A stretch of DNA of 64,000 bases from [Mycobacterium] stephanolepidis (GTDB lineage: Bacteria; Actinomycetota; Actinomycetes; Mycobacteriales; Mycobacteriaceae), in the NCBI RefSeq assembly GCF_002356335.1, contig NZ_AP018165.1, positions 2,914,001 to 2,978,000 of the forward strand, written 5' to 3'. The notes under the pieces are model-generated. The model saw only the letters and a program-made list of their open reading frames with translations, ran no database searches and was not told the origin of the DNA. Shown one piece after another: positions 1 through 9,447 of the stretch (position 1 is the first letter of the stretch; each line of letters starts with the position of its first letter). Made by a program: the position numbers and the translations under genes.

Positions 1-431
1 TAGCTCCACACCTGAAACGCCAACTCCGCCGCCTCGGGCACGGGTACCCCGAGGTGGCTGAAGGTCTCCAGTAACCAGTCGAAGCACACCAGGGTCTCGG
101 GTTGCATGCCGTTGCGCGGCACCGCGTACGCCAACAGCACCCAGGGGTGAGTGCTGTACAGATTGAAGTCGTACTCGACGGCGACGCGTACCCGCGTACG
201 CCAGTCCGGGTCGCCCATCATCTCTTGGGGGTAGGCGAACCGCCGGGTGACCTCAGCGGTCATCTCGACCAGTAGCGCATCCTTGTCGGCCACGTGACGG
301 TACAGCGACATCGCTCCCACCCCGAGGGCATCGGCGATCTTGCGCATGGAGACACCGGCCAAGCCATCCGAATCGGCAATCGTAATGGCCTTGGCAACAA
401 TCGATTCCAGCGTCAGACGCGGATCGGTCAC
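1..431 (-). CDS. TetR/AcrR-family transcriptional regulator, C-terminus cut by window edge
   Basis: The frame opens with GTG at 431, preceded by a GGAG ribosome site six bases upstream, and stays open to base 1, so about 143 residues are visible and the C-terminus is missing. The N-terminus has the TetR helix-turn-helix pattern, with IADALGVGAMSLYRHVADKD at about residues 30-49. It is divergent from the MFS transporter at 539, and the gap holds GTAC-rich palindromes. The likely role, by inference, is a repressor of that exporter that is released by a transported drug; the ligand domain cannot be judged. Confidence 0.85.
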   Translation of the reverse strand, partial: MTDPRLTLESIVAKAITIADSDGLAGVSMRKIADALGVGAMSLYRHVADKDALLVEMTAEVTRRFAYPQEMMGDPDWRTRVRVAVEYDFNLYSTHPWVLLAYAVPRNGMQPETLVCFDWLLETFSHLGVPVPEAAELAFQVWS

Positions 432-471
432 AGCGCTCCTGTCATAACTCGATTGACCACCTTCGCCAATT

Positions 472-485
472 TGCGTACAGTGTAC
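472..485. promoter_or_regulatory. GTAC-type half of a probable TetR operator region
   Basis: TGCGTACAGTGTAC contains two GTAC half-sites separated by three bases and lies 41 bases upstream of the regulator start. It repeats the TGCGTAC core of the better palindrome at 495-511. It is probably a second operator copy or part of one composite operator. Confidence 0.4.
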
Positions 486-494
486 CCAGTCTAC

Positions 495-511
495 TGCGTA
501 CGCCGTACGCA
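495..511. promoter_or_regulatory. Probable TetR operator (17-bp palindrome)
   Basis: TGCGTACG-C-CGTACGCA has perfect 8-base arms around one central base. It lies in the 107-base gap between the divergent TetR regulator and MFS exporter, 27 bases before the exporter start. Length and position fit a TetR-dimer site controlling both genes. Binding is inferred. Confidence 0.55.
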
Positions 512-538
512 CACAAATATCATCCGGAGCGATACCCC

Positions 539-2041
539 ATGACCAGCTGCAAGAGCACAGCGACCGAAAACGCGACGCCCGAAGGCGCCCGCGCTGGACG
601 CCGTACCTGGTTCGGGCTCGCCACCCTGCTACTGCCCGTGTTCCTGGTCTCCATGGATGTCTCGGTGCTGTTCCTGGCGATGCCACGGCTGTCCGAGTCA
701 CTCAACCCGACCGCGGCCGAACAGCTCTGGATCCTGGACGTGTACGGATTCCTACTCGCCGGCCTGCTGATCACCATGGGCAATCTGGGTGACCGGTGGG
801 GGCGTCGGCGCCTCATGCTGTGGGGGGCGACGCTTTTCGGCCTCGCATCGGTGATCGCGGCGTTCGCACCCACACCACTGACCCTGATCGCGGCCCGCGC
901 GCTGATGGGCATCGGTGGAGCCACCCTGCTGCCTGCCAGCCTGGCGCTTATCGGTGTCATGTTCCCCAATGCTCGCCAGAAGGCCCTCGCGGTCGGCATC
1001 TGGGCCGCAGCCTTCTCCTTCGGCGCGGCGGTCGGCCCCGTCATCGGCGGCATGCTGTTGCACCACTACTGGTGGGGCTCGGTGTTCCTCATCAACGTCC
1101 CGGTGCTGATCGTGCTGCTGCTCACCGCGAACGCGCTCATCCCCGAATACCGAAACCCGGTCCTGGAGCCGTTCGATCTCGCCGGCGTCGCGTTGTCCAT
1201 GGTCGGCATCATGACCTTTGTCTATGCCGTGAAAGCCATGGCCACACATGGCTTCTCGCCTGCGGTGGCGATCACCGGAGCGATCGGCGTACTGACCCTC
1301 GCGGTATTCGTCCGCCAGCAGATGCGGAATCCTCATCCGCTGTTGGCACTCGACTTGTTCCGCAATCGGACCTTCACCGTGGCGATCGTCGGCACCATCG
1401 CCGCGATGGCCACCTTCGGTGCGTCTACCTACCTCACCGGGCTCTACCTGCAGTCCGTGCTCGGTTTCGACGTGCTGGCCGCCGCGTTCCTGGGACTGCC
1501 GATGGCACTGACCGTCGCCTACTTCTCGATGGACGCCGCACGCATCGAGCGGCTGCTCGGCGAGCGCTGGACATTCGTGACGTCTCTGCTGGCCATGGCC
1601 GTGGGCAATGCGGTACTGCTCGCGCTGGGCCCACATGGGCCGGTCGGCGTCTACATCGCGGCAACGGTGATCGTCGGTGCCGGAGCCGGCGTCATGTTCA
1701 CCTTCGTCTCCGCGGTGGCGCTCAATGCCGCCCCGACCGAGCGCGCCGGGCAGGCCACGGGCATCTCGGAGATGAGCTTCGAGCTCGGGACTGCCTTCGG
1801 GCTCGCGCTGTTCGGCGCCCTCGCCTCGGCGATATTCGCCGCACGCACCCACGTGCACGAGACACTCGGGCAGGCGATGGCGCACGCCAAGGATCTCGGC
1901 GGCGAGGCTGGTGCCGCCGCGGCCGAGCTCGCCAGAACCGGATGGACCGACGGAATCCATGCGGTCGCCGGGATGTCGACACTGCTCCTGGTCGCCACCG
2001 CGCTGGCGGCCGCCCTCGTGATGCGTCACACCGACACCTGA
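539..2041 (+). CDS. MFS drug exporter, DHA2 (14-TM, QacA/SmvA-like) type
   Basis: This 500-residue inner-membrane protein is of the size expected for 14-helix drug:H+ antiporters. Motif A is GNLGDRWGRRR at residues 81-91, an acidic residue lies in the first helix (SMDVSVLFLAMP, 38-49), and a motif C-like GAAVGPVIGG lies at 162-171. The ATG at 539 has GGAG at 526-529. It is divergent from a TetR gene with a shared palindrome between them, the classic layout of an inducible efflux pump. The substrate is unknown; cationic biocides or dyes are typical for the family. The GNAT gene follows 37 bases downstream and may be co-transcribed. Confidence 0.88.
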   Translation: MTSCKSTATENATPEGARAGRRTWFGLATLLLPVFLVSMDVSVLFLAMPRLSESLNPTAAEQLWILDVYGFLLAGLLITMGNLGDRWGRRRLMLWGATLFGLASVIAAFAPTPLTLIAARALMGIGGATLLPASLALIGVMFPNARQKALAVGIWAAAFSFGAAVGPVIGGMLLHHYWWGSVFLINVPVLIVLLLTANALIPEYRNPVLEPFDLAGVALSMVGIMTFVYAVKAMATHGFSPAVAITGAIGVLTLAVFVRQQMRNPHPLLALDLFRNRTFTVAIVGTIAAMATFGASTYLTGLYLQSVLGFDVLAAAFLGLPMALTVAYFSMDAARIERLLGERWTFVTSLLAMAVGNAVLLALGPHGPVGVYIAATVIVGAGAGVMFTFVSAVALNAAPTERAGQATGISEMSFELGTAFGLALFGALASAIFAARTHVHETLGQAMAHAKDLGGEAGAAAAELARTGWTDGIHAVAGMSTLLLVATALAAALVMRHTDT

Positions 2042-2078
2042 TCGGGAACCTTCGGCGCCCCGGGCTCGTAGAACACAT

Positions 2079-2648
2079 ATGACCCGCGAGATCCGAGACA
2101 TCGACTCCACCAATGAAGCCGTTGCCCACCGCGTGATCGCGACGGCGTTCGCAGAGGATCCCGTGGTCCGATGGGTGAACTCCGACCCCCGACGAGACGT
2201 GGCCACCTTCCGTGGCATCTCGCTGACGCTGCACGGCTCCGGCCAAGGCGAGTACCTGCTCTACGAGGACGGCGTAGCGGTCGGAGCCGCACATTGGGAT
2301 CCTCCGAGCTGGGAGCCGCCCGCCGCACAGCGGATGCGGGCCATCCCGCTGCTCCTCGGAGCGATCCGGCTGGGTGTGGTGCGTGGCGTTGCCCTGGCGC
2401 GTGCCGCTGCCGCGGTCCGGCCCACACACCCGCACTGGTATCTGGCGACCATCGGCGCCGCCATCCCCGGCAAGGGCATTGGGTCCGAACTTCTCAAACA
2501 CCAGATCGACCAGATCGAGGGACCCGCATATCTGGAGAGCTCGAACATCCGCAACAACCCGCTGTACGAACGCTTCGGCTTCACGGTGGTCGATGAGATC
2601 AAACCGGTGGCCGACGGCCCGACACTGTGGGCGATGTACCGAGACTGA
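2079..2648 (+). CDS. GNAT-family N-acetyltransferase
   Basis: This 189-residue protein has the GNAT acetyl-CoA pyrophosphate loop IPGKGIGSELL at residues 129-139 and the C-terminal NNPLYERFGF at 159-168, where the Tyr is often the general acid. It probably transfers acetyl from acetyl-CoA to an amine of unknown identity. It lies just downstream of the MFS exporter on the same strand, so it may belong to the same detoxification unit under TetR control, but this is inference from spacing only. Confidence 0.82.
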   Translation: MTREIRDIDSTNEAVAHRVIATAFAEDPVVRWVNSDPRRDVATFRGISLTLHGSGQGEYLLYEDGVAVGAAHWDPPSWEPPAAQRMRAIPLLLGAIRLGVVRGVALARAAAAVRPTHPHWYLATIGAAIPGKGIGSELLKHQIDQIEGPAYLESSNIRNNPLYERFGFTVVDEIKPVADGPTLWAMYRD

Positions 2649-2808
2649 TTGCGTCCCAACATCGCTGACGGCAGACATGCAGGACTACTGAGAATCGGTA
2701 ACGACCATGACTACCCTGGCGATGGAATACCTAGAGTTCGGTATCTATTAGTGCTGATAGTTGTCCCCGCCCGACGTGGCAGGGGCGCCGGTAGTGCAGA
2801 GGGTTGAC
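2649..2808. other. Intergenic leader before the RsdA-like gene
   Basis: There are 160 bases without a credible gene. The reading frame of the next gene extends upstream to a TTG at 2761, but that start has no ribosome site. The ATG at 2809 does (GAGGG at about 2799-2803). No clear promoter hexamers were recognised. Confidence 0.4.
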
Positions 2809-4932
2809 ATGACGATTGTTCCGCCTCCCGTCGAGGACACGGCGATGCGGGCTTGGGAGAACCCCGAGGAAAATCCCGAACCGGCCGACCGGTGGGGCAA
2901 GTACGTGCCCGGCGAACCGCAGCTGCGCGGGGCGGCCTTCGGGACGCTGATCGGCCTGCTGGTCGCGGTACTTCTGGGCGCGGCCTACGGTGCCGAACCC
3001 GGCGATTCGCTGTGGGCATTGAACAAAACCGTCTTCGCCGGCCACTCCCAGGACGTCGCGATACGTGCCGTGGTCTCCCCACTCAAGAACGCTCAGGACA
3101 TCCTGAGCACCGGCAAGCAACCCTCCCCCGATCAGCTCACCGAGGCCCGAACCTCGCTCAACGAGGCCAAACAGGGATTGGAATTCATCTCCGCCTCCAA
3201 CGAGCGCACCACGCTGCAGAACCTTTATCTGCAACTGACTCAGCAGCTACGTCAGTACACCCCTGAACAGGCCCAGCAGCTTCCCGCATTGCCCGCGCCT
3301 CCGGAAGTGAATACCGACGCGAACCTGGCTGCCAATGTGGGACCCGCCGCACCGGCATCACCGCCGCCGAGTTGGGGATATGCGGCCGCAGCTAGCGCAC
3401 CTGTCGCCAATGCGCCGCAGGCTTACTCGGCTCCGCCGCCGCCCGGGATTCCGGTCGATCCCGTCGCCGACTGGCCGGCTCCGCTCGCCCCACCGCTGAC
3501 GCCCAACCTGCTCGATCTGGGCGGCTACGACCCGTCGTGGTCACTGCTGTACGGATACAACGTCCTGGACTGGTTCAACTGGGGCCTATCCGGTTTCAAC
3601 CGATACGGATACGACTTCATGGGGTTCGACCGGTGGGGTTATGACCGGTGGGGCTATGACCGCTGGGGCTATGACCGATCGGGTTACAACTGGGACGGCT
3701 ACAACTGGTCGGGCTACAACCGTGACGGCCGCGATCGTGACGGGCGCAACGAGTGGGGTCAGTTCCGCGACGACGACCCCCGCGACCAGGGTTGGTACGA
3801 CAGGTACCACCCGTATCGGCAGTACTACGACTGGAAATTCCAGAACACCAACCCCGTGTACAGCCGCAACCTCTGGGACCAGTCCCATGGAATCAACCCC
3901 GCTCAGTACCGGGATTGGAATCTCAATCGGGGTTGGGACAACCCCTTAGAGCGTGACTGGTCGCCCGTGGCCCGCATCACCGATCGCCCGGCCCTGGCCG
4001 AGCCGGTGGTGAACCTCGATGCGTCCCTGGCGCAATTCCTGACCGAGGACAAGTCCGCCCGCCCGTCGCAAGACCTCATAAAAGACCTCTCGACCAAGTC
4101 GGTCCGAAACTTCAGTAAGGAACTCGCAGCCCCGGCTCCGGCTCCCGAGAAGTCGCCGACATCGACATCACCCGTCGACGTAAAGCCTTCCGCTCCACCG
4201 GTATTGACTGTGCCTGCACCTACGGCGCCACCCAAGCTGGTGCCGGAGGACTTCACTCCCCCGTCGCTGCCTACCGTCCCGCCCCTGACTGCCGCACCAT
4301 CCTCGGAGCCACGTGCGACCACCGGCACGACGAGCCCGGCACCGTCGACCGAACCGTCACACGAACCGGCGCCGACATCGGGGCCTTCGGGCAGCGTCAC
4401 CACCAGTGCACCGGCTCCCTCCACCACGTCTGCGGCTCCGGCGCCCACCACGAAGGATGAGACGTCCGCGCCGGTGAGCACGCCGGCCAGTCCGACTCAC
4501 GAGACACCGGCGACGTCTACGCCACGTCAAACGGTCTCCACCCCACCATCGGTGACGGCCGAGCCGTCCGCCGCGCCTGAGCCCACCAAGCAACGGAGCA
4601 CGCCGACGTACGAAGCCCCATCGTCCGAGGCACCCGCGCCGCGGACGACAGAGCCTGCCCCGCAGCCGACCGCCGAGGCTCCGGTGAAGCAGACACCCGT
4701 CGAGCAAGAGACACAGCCGTCGCGCGCATCAGCGCCTGAAACCGTGGCACCCACCCGCGAAGCGCCCACGCGGGAGGCTCCGACCTACAGCACCGCGACG
4801 CAGGCACCCAGTGCGGGCGGCAGCAGCGGTGGTGGCGGATACGGCAGTGGCGGTGGCGGTGGCAGTAGTAGCGGAGGCGGTGGCAGTAGTAGTGGTGGCG
4901 GTGGCAGTAGTAGTGGTGGCGGGCACCACTAG
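2809..4932 (+). CDS. Membrane-anchored protein with RsdA-like extracytoplasmic domain, pentapeptide repeats and Pro/Ser/Gly-rich tail
   Basis: This 707-residue protein starts at the ATG with a GAGGG site. It has a short cytoplasmic part (1-40) and one membrane helix (about 41-62). A domain at about 64-150 begins PGDSLWALNKTVF; by eye it resembles the extracytoplasmic domain of the anti-sigma-D factor RsdA, which begins PGDLLYGLHAMMF. Residues 265-314 are ten pentapeptide units of the type xxGY[DN]. A long Pro/Thr/Ser-rich stretch follows, with three GGGGSSS units at 682-702 and a terminal His-His. The cytoplasmic part lacks the length and look of the RsdA sigma-binding region, so an anti-sigma role is doubtful. 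It looks like a wall-spanning or structural protein. No sigma gene is adjacent. Confidence 0.7.
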   Translation: MTIVPPPVEDTAMRAWENPEENPEPADRWGKYVPGEPQLRGAAFGTLIGLLVAVLLGAAYGAEPGDSLWALNKTVFAGHSQDVAIRAVVSPLKNAQDILSTGKQPSPDQLTEARTSLNEAKQGLEFISASNERTTLQNLYLQLTQQLRQYTPEQAQQLPALPAPPEVNTDANLAANVGPAAPASPPPSWGYAAAASAPVANAPQAYSAPPPPGIPVDPVADWPAPLAPPLTPNLLDLGGYDPSWSLLYGYNVLDWFNWGLSGFNRYGYDFMGFDRWGYDRWGYDRWGYDRSGYNWDGYNWSGYNRDGRDRDGRNEWGQFRDDDPRDQGWYDRYHPYRQYYDWKFQNTNPVYSRNLWDQSHGINPAQYRDWNLNRGWDNPLERDWSPVARITDRPALAEPVVNLDASLAQFLTEDKSARPSQDLIKDLSTKSVRNFSKELAAPAPAPEKSPTSTSPVDVKPSAPPVLTVPAPTAPPKLVPEDFTPPSLPTVPPLTAAPSSEPRATTGTTSPAPSTEPSHEPAPTSGPSGSVTTSAPAPSTTSAAPAPTTKDETSAPVSTPASPTHETPATSTPRQTVSTPPSVTAEPSAAPEPTKQRSTPTYEAPSSEAPAPRTTEPAPQPTAEAPVKQTPVEQETQPSRASAPETVAPTREAPTREAPTYSTATQAPSAGGSSGGGGYGSGGGGGSSSGGGGSSSGGGGSSSGGGHH
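3601..3750 (+). repeat. 15-bp tandem repeat encoding xxGY[DN] pentapeptides (10 units)
   Basis: Ten in-frame 15-base units encode RYGYD, FMGFD, RWGYD (three times), RSGYN, WDGYN, WSGYN, RDGRD and RDGRN. Units 3-5 differ by only one or two bases each, indicating recent slippage or unequal exchange. The units are rich in aromatic and charged residues and lie outside the membrane. Confidence 0.85.
4852..4914 (+). repeat. 21-bp tandem repeat encoding GGGGSSS (3 units)
   Basis: Three 21-base units encode GGGGSSS near the extreme C-terminus of the RsdA-like protein, followed by GGG and HH. The sequence would form a flexible tail. Confidence 0.85.
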
Positions 4933-4955
4933 CGAGAGCCCCATCGCAGCACGAG

Positions 4956-4969
4956 TAAGGGTACCCTTA
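4956..4969. promoter_or_regulatory. 14-bp perfect palindrome immediately upstream of the methyltransferase
   Basis: TAAGGGTACCCTTA ends four bases before the ATG at 4974, covering where the ribosome site would be. It could be an operator for an unlinked regulator, or a short hairpin that masks translation initiation. No known operator consensus is claimed. Confidence 0.4.
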
Positions 4970-4973
4970 TTCC

Positions 4974-5576
4974 ATGCCTACGACATGGATGGACACCGTG
5001 GTACGCCAGGTGCGCCGGGTCGGCGACCTTCCGTTTCCACACCAGGCGGCATTCATTCTCGATAATCCGATTCATCGAAAGTTCGTGAATCCGGCCGGCG
5101 TGGCCGAGCGGTTGGCGCTACGGGGCGACGAACGTGTGCTGGAGATCGGCCCGGGCCCGGGAATCTTCAGCGTGCAGATCGCCCCGCGACTCCCTGCCGG
5201 CCACCTGGACCTTTTCGATGTACAGCCGGAGATGCTCGACAAGGTCAAACGCAAACTCGATCGGGCCGGACACCGGAACGCAGAATTTCACTCGGGCGAT
5301 GCCGGCAATGGACTTCCCTTCCCGGACAAATCTTTTGACGTCGCCTTCCTCGCCAGCGTGATCGGCGAAGTTCCCGACAAAACGGCATGCATCCGCTCAC
5401 TGCATAAGGCACTCAAACCCGGCGGGCGCCTGATCTTCCAGGAAATCTTCCTCGACCCCGATCGCCTCGGCATCTCCGAGCTGCGAGCCCTCGCCGAACC
5501 AGAGGGTTTCGACTTCACCTCTGCCACCGGAAGCCGGTGGCGCGACATCGTGGAGTTCACCCGAGCCACGCGCTAG
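4974..5576 (+). CDS. Class I SAM-dependent methyltransferase (UbiE-like)
   Basis: This 200-residue protein carries motif I VLEIGPGPGIFS at 55-66, an acidic residue at the end of strand 2 (LDLFDVQPEML) and a motif like LKPGGRLIFQEIF, as in Methyltransf_11/25 proteins. The substrate cannot be inferred. An alternative ATG lies at 4989 (codon 6). Neither start has a good ribosome site, and the upstream 14-base palindrome overlaps the normal position of one. It is flanked by the RsdA-like gene and an empty 254-base region, with no operon partner. Confidence 0.75.
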   Translation: MPTTWMDTVVRQVRRVGDLPFPHQAAFILDNPIHRKFVNPAGVAERLALRGDERVLEIGPGPGIFSVQIAPRLPAGHLDLFDVQPEMLDKVKRKLDRAGHRNAEFHSGDAGNGLPFPDKSFDVAFLASVIGEVPDKTACIRSLHKALKPGGRLIFQEIFLDPDRLGISELRALAEPEGFDFTSATGSRWRDIVEFTRATR

Positions 5577-5830
5577 ACAGTCGTCTTCGCACGCCCCCAG
5601 GCAGCAACCACTGCCCGTACCGCCATGCCATCTTCCATGGCAGGTAGCGCACGGCCATGCCGCGCATCGCACACTTCCTGCGCAACCGCCTCACGGTCAA
5701 CTCATCTGACGAGTTTGCGACCCCGACGATGGCGGCCGATTGTGAGGAATACCACATCTAGATATATCGTTAGTTTAGGTAATCTACTTTTCAGACTTCC
5801 AAAGAACACTCTGTTGATGTGAGGCTGCCC
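5577..5830. other. Intergenic region upstream of the first car gene
   Basis: These 254 bases contain no convincing gene. The last 80 bases are AT-richer than the surroundings (around 5755-5800) and probably hold the car promoter. TAATCT at about 5780-5785 fits the TANNNT -10 pattern but has no good -35 partner. A 66-codon basic open frame on the minus strand (5557-5757) is noted but not called. Confidence 0.4.
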
Positions 5831-8800
5831 ATGACCGTGAACAACGACACCGACCCGCAGCTGGAGCAGCTGACCCGTCGTATCGAGAATCTGCGCGAGA
5901 GCGATCCCCAGTTCCGCGACACCCTGCCCGACCCCGCTGTCGCCGAGCAGGTGTTGCGCCCAGGTCTACACCTCTCCGAAGCCATCGCGACCTTGATGAC
6001 CGGATACGCCACGCGCCCCGCGCTGGGCGAGCGGGCACGCGAACTGGTCACCGACCATGACGGCCGGACCATCCAGCGTCTTCTCCCCCGTTTCGAAACC
6101 ACCACATACGGTGAATTATGGTCACGGACAACATCCGTCGCCGCGTCGTGGCACCACGACCCAGCCCACCCGGTCAAGGGCGGCGATCTGGTGGCGACCC
6201 TCGGATTCACCAGCATCGACTACACCGTGCTGGATCTGGCGATCATGATTCTCGGCGGAGTGGCAGTGCCGCTGCAGACCAGCGCGCCGGCCTCACAGTG
6301 GACCACCATCCTGGCCGAGGCCGAACCCAACACCCTCGCCGTTAGTGTCGAATTGATCGGCGTGGCACTGGAATCCGTACTGGCGACCCCCTCGATCAAA
6401 CAGGTCGTGGTGTTCGACTACACCCCTGAAGTCGATGCGCAACGCGAGGCGTACGAGGCCGCCGGGGCACGGCTTGCGGGAACCGGTATCGCCATCGAAA
6501 CACTCGATGCGGTGATCGCCCGCGGCACCGACCTTCCCGCAGCCCCGCTCTACGCGCCCTCTCGGGGCGACGATCCGCTGGCCCTGCTCATTTACACCTC
6601 CGGCAGTACCGGTGCTCCGAAGGGCGCCATGCACAGTGAAAACATCGTGCGCCGCTGGTGGATTCGTGAAGACGTCATGGCTGGGACCGAAAACCTGCCC
6701 ATGATCGGCCTGAATTTCATGCCGATGAGTCACATCATGGGCCGCGGAACCCTCACCTCCACCCTGTCCACCGGTGGCCTCGGGTACTTCGCCGCATCCA
6801 GCGACATGTCAACACTTTTCGAAGACATGGAGCTGATTCGCCCCACCGCTCTAGCACTGGTCCCCCGTGTCTGCGACATGGTCTTCCAACGGTTCCAGAC
6901 AGAGGTGGATCGCCGCCTGGCCGGCGACCACACCGCCGATGCGGACGCGGTGGCCGCAGACGTCAAATCCGAGATCCGCAACAGCCTCTTCGGTGGCCGC
7001 GTGCTGGCGGTCATGGTGGGCTCGGCGCCATTGTCCGATGAGTTGGGCGAGTTCATCGAGTCCTGTTTCGAGCTGCATCTGACCGACGGTTATGGATCCA
7101 CCGAGGCCGGCATGGTGTTCCGCGATGGAATTGTGCAGCGGCCCCCGGTCATTGAGTACAAGCTCGTCGATGTGCCCGAGCTGGGCTACTTCTCCACCGA
7201 CCAACCGCATCCGCGGGGCGAGCTGCTGCTGAAGACGGACGGCATGTTCCTCGGGTACTACAAGCGGCCCGAGGTCACCGCGGGCGTCTTCGACGAGAGC
7301 GGTTTCTACATGACCGGCGATATCGTCACCGAGCTCGCGCACGACAACATCCGGATTGTCGATCGCCGCAACAACGTTCTCAAGCTGTCCCAGGGCGAGT
7401 TCGTCGCGGTCGCGACCCTGGAAGCCGAGTACGCCAACAGTCCAGTGGTGCACCAGATCTACGTGTACGGCAGCAGCGAGCGGTCCTACCTGCTGGCGGT
7501 CGTCGTACCGACACCTCACGCCGTCGCCGCCGCCAAGGGTGACGAGACGGCGCTCAAGGCGACCATCGCCGAATCCCTGCAGGACATCGCCAGAGAGCTC
7601 CAGCTGCAGTCCTACGAAATCCCACGCGACTTCATCATCGAGCCGCAGCCGTTCACCCAGGGCAACGGACTGCTGACCGGTATCGCCAAGCTGGCTCGCC
7701 CGAACCTCAAGGCACACTACGGCGATCGTCTGGAACAGATGTACGCCGACATCGCCGAACAGCAGGCCGCCGAGCTGCGCGCGCTGCACAGCGTCGATCC
7801 CGACAAGCCCGCGCTGGAGACGGTACTCAAGGCCGCACAGGCCTTGCTCGGCGTCTCGTCGGCCGAACTCTCCGCAGACGCGCACTTCACCGATCTGGGT
7901 GGCGATTCGCTCTCGGCCCTCTCCTTCTCGGATCTACTGCGGGACATCTTCGGCGTCGAGGTTCCCGTCGGTGTCATCGTCAGTGCCGCCAACGACCTCG
8001 GCGGTGTCGCGCAATTCATTGACGAGCAACGCCATTCGGGTGGCGACCGTCCCACCGCAGACACGGTCCACGGAGCCGGGCACACCGAGATCCGCGCCGC
8101 CGACCTGACCCTGGACAAGTTCATCGACGAGGCCACCCTGCGTGCCGCCCCCACGCTCCCGAGGGCCGTCGGAACCCCCCAGACCGTGCTGCTCACCGGC
8201 TCCAACGGCTACCTGGGCCACTATCTGGCACTGGAATGGCTTGAACGCCTGGACAAAACGGGCGGAAAGCTGATCGTCATCGTTCGCGGCAAAGATGCGC
8301 AGGCCGCCTACCGCCGCCTGGAAGAGGCGTTCGACACCGGCGATGCAGGACTGCTGACGCACTTCCGTGCGCTGGCCGAACAGCACCTGGAGGTACTTGC
8401 CGGCGATATCGGTGACCCGAACCTGGGACTGGATGCCGACACCTGGCAACGCCTGGCCGACACCGTGGACATCATCGTGCATCCCGCGGCCCTGGTGAAC
8501 CACGTACTGCCCTACCGGCAGCTGTTCGGCCCGAATGTCGTTGGCACCGCGGAAATCATCAAGCTGGCGCTGACCACCAAGATCAAACCCGTCACCTATC
8601 TGTCGACGGTGGCGGTCGCGGCGTACGTCGATCCGAGCACCTTCGATGAAGAGTCCGACATCCGGCTCATCAGCGCGGTGCGACCCGTGGACGAGCTGTA
8701 TGCGAACGGATACGGCAACAGCAAGTGGGCCGGTGAGGTGCTGCTGCGGGAGACACACGACCTATGCGGCCTGCCGGTCGCAGTATTCCGCTCCGACATG

Positions 8801-9394
8801 ATCCTGGCCCACAGCCACTACACCGGCCAGCTCAACGTCCCCGACCAATTCACCCGCCTGATCCTGAGCCTGATCGCCACCGGCATCGCACCCGGCTCCT
8901 TCTACCAAGCACACGCGACAGGCGAACGCCCACGCGCCCACTATGACGGACTACCGGGTGACTTCACCGCCGAGGCGATCACCACGCTGGGCACGCAGGT
9001 GCCGGAGGGCCCGGAGGCGTATGTGACCTACGACTGCGTCAATCCGCACTCCGACGGCATCTCACTGGACAACTTCGTCGACTGGCTCATCGACGCCGGA
9101 TATCCCATCCAGCGCATCGACAACTACAGCGACTGGTTCGACCGCTTCGACACCGCCATCCGCGGCCTACCCGAAAAACAAAAGCAGCACTCCCTGCTAC
9201 CACTACTGCACGCGTTCGAGCAGCCGTCCGGCGCAGAAGACCACGGCGTCGTTCCGGCCAAGCGTTTCCAGCACGCGGTGCAGGCCGCTGGAATCGGTTC
9301 GGTCGGACAGGACGGCACCACAGACATTCCGCATCTGTCGCAGCAGTTGATCGTCAAGTACGCGACCGACCTGGAACAGCTCGGGCTCCTGTAG
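5831..9394 (+). CDS. car: Carboxylic acid reductase (ATP/NADPH-dependent), copy 1
   Basis: This 1187-residue A-T-R enzyme activates a carboxylic acid as acyl-AMP, loads it on phosphopantetheine and reduces it to an aldehyde with NADPH. Visible motifs are the adenylation P-loop [14 protein letters not shown] near residue 253, the carrier motif [10 protein letters not shown] with the modified Ser near 692, the Rossmann GSNGYLG near 790 and the SDR YGNSK near 960. The ATG at 5831 has GAGG six bases upstream; a GTG at 5819 is less likely. The enzyme needs a phosphopantetheinyl transferase, which is not in this window. It is followed 53 bases later by a paralogue with which it shares near-identical T/R segments. 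Confidence 0.96.
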   Translation: MTVNNDTDPQLEQLTRRIENLRESDPQFRDTLPDPAVAEQVLRPGLHLSEAIATLMTGYATRPALGERARELVTDHDGRTIQRLLPRFETTTYGELWSRTTSVAASWHHDPAHPVKGGDLVATLGFTSIDYTVLDLAIMILGGVAVPLQTSAPASQWTTILAEAEPNTLAVSVELIGVALESVLATPSIKQVVVFDYTPEVDAQREAYEAAGARLAGTGIAIETLDAVIARGTDLPAAPLYAPSRGDDPLALLIYTSGSTGAPKGAMHSENIVRRWWIREDVMAGTENLPMIGLNFMPMSHIMGRGTLTSTLSTGGLGYFAASSDMSTLFEDMELIRPTALALVPRVCDMVFQRFQTEVDRRLAGDHTADADAVAADVKSEIRNSLFGGRVLAVMVGSAPLSDELGEFIESCFELHLTDGYGSTEAGMVFRDGIVQRPPVIEYKLVDVPELGYFSTDQPHPRGELLLKTDGMFLGYYKRPEVTAGVFDESGFYMTGDIVTELAHDNIRIVDRRNNVLKLSQGEFVAVATLEAEYANSPVVHQIYVYGSSERSYLLAVVVPTPHAVAAAKGDETALKATIAESLQDIARELQLQSYEIPRDFIIEPQPFTQGNGLLTGIAKLARPNLKAHYGDRLEQMYADIAEQQAAELRALHSVDPDKPALETVLKAAQALLGVSSAELSADAHFTDLGGDSLSALSFSDLLRDIFGVEVPVGVIVSAANDLGGVAQFIDEQRHSGGDRPTADTVHGAGHTEIRAADLTLDKFIDEATLRAAPTLPRAVGTPQTVLLTGSNGYLGHYLALEWLERLDKTGGKLIVIVRGKDAQAAYRRLEEAFDTGDAGLLTHFRALAEQHLEVLAGDIGDPNLGLDADTWQRLADTVDIIVHPAALVNHVLPYRQLFGPNVVGTAEIIKLALTTKIKPVTYLSTVAVAAYVDPSTFDEESDIRLISAVRPVDELYANGYGNSKWAGEVLLRETHDLCGLPVAVFRSDMILAHSHYTGQLNVPDQFTRLILSLIATGIAPGSFYQAHATGERPRAHYDGLPGDFTAEAITTLGTQVPEGPEAYVTYDCVNPHSDGISLDNFVDWLIDAGYPIQRIDNYSDWFDRFDTAIRGLPEKQKQHSLLPLLHAFEQPSGAEDHGVVPAKRFQHAVQAAGIGSVGQDGTTDIPHLSQQLIVKYATDLEQLGLL
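7922..9214 (+). repeat. Mosaic near-identical segment, car copy 1
   Basis: This segment matches 11560-12849. 7922-8136 is identical to 11560-11774 (215 bases). 8252-8481 is identical to 11890-12119 and near-identical to 8616. 8723-8955 matches 12361-12593 with a few differences. 9044-9214 matches 12679-12849 with about one difference. The stretches between are clearly diverged, as expected from gene conversion between tandem paralogues. Confidence 0.9.
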
Positions 9395-9447
9395 GTCCAG
9401 GTGAGCCCGCGCACTTACAGAATCCAGGGTTTCGTAAGCTGCCCGAT

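Noticed and set aside
752..2218. Long open frame (488 codons) on the minus strand opposite the MFS exporter
   Set aside because: Arg/Gly/His/Gln-rich low-complexity translation, no start context, and fully antisense to a clear MFS gene; typical GC-rich shadow.
2761..2808. N-terminal extension of the RsdA-like protein from TTG
   Set aside because: No ribosome site before TTG, whereas ATG 2809 has GAGGG at correct spacing.
3586..3888. Val/Pro-rich minus-strand repeat protein
   Set aside because: Produced by the reverse strand of the pentapeptide-repeat DNA; no ribosome site.
4813..4926. Possible CRISPR-like or satellite repeat
   Set aside because: The 21-base units are in frame, contiguous and without spacers; they encode GGGGSSS. 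No CRISPR array or cas gene seen in the window.
5557..5757. 66-codon basic minus-strand frame (contains MAVRYLPWKMAWRYGQWL)
   Set aside because: The sequence has a protein-like feel and might be a remnant, but the frame overlaps the methyltransferase end and has no recognisable family or ribosome site; not called.
6851..7885. 344-codon minus-strand frame inside car copy 1
   Set aside because: A similar frame occurs opposite car copy 2, as expected from conserved codon use, and it shows no protein-family motif.
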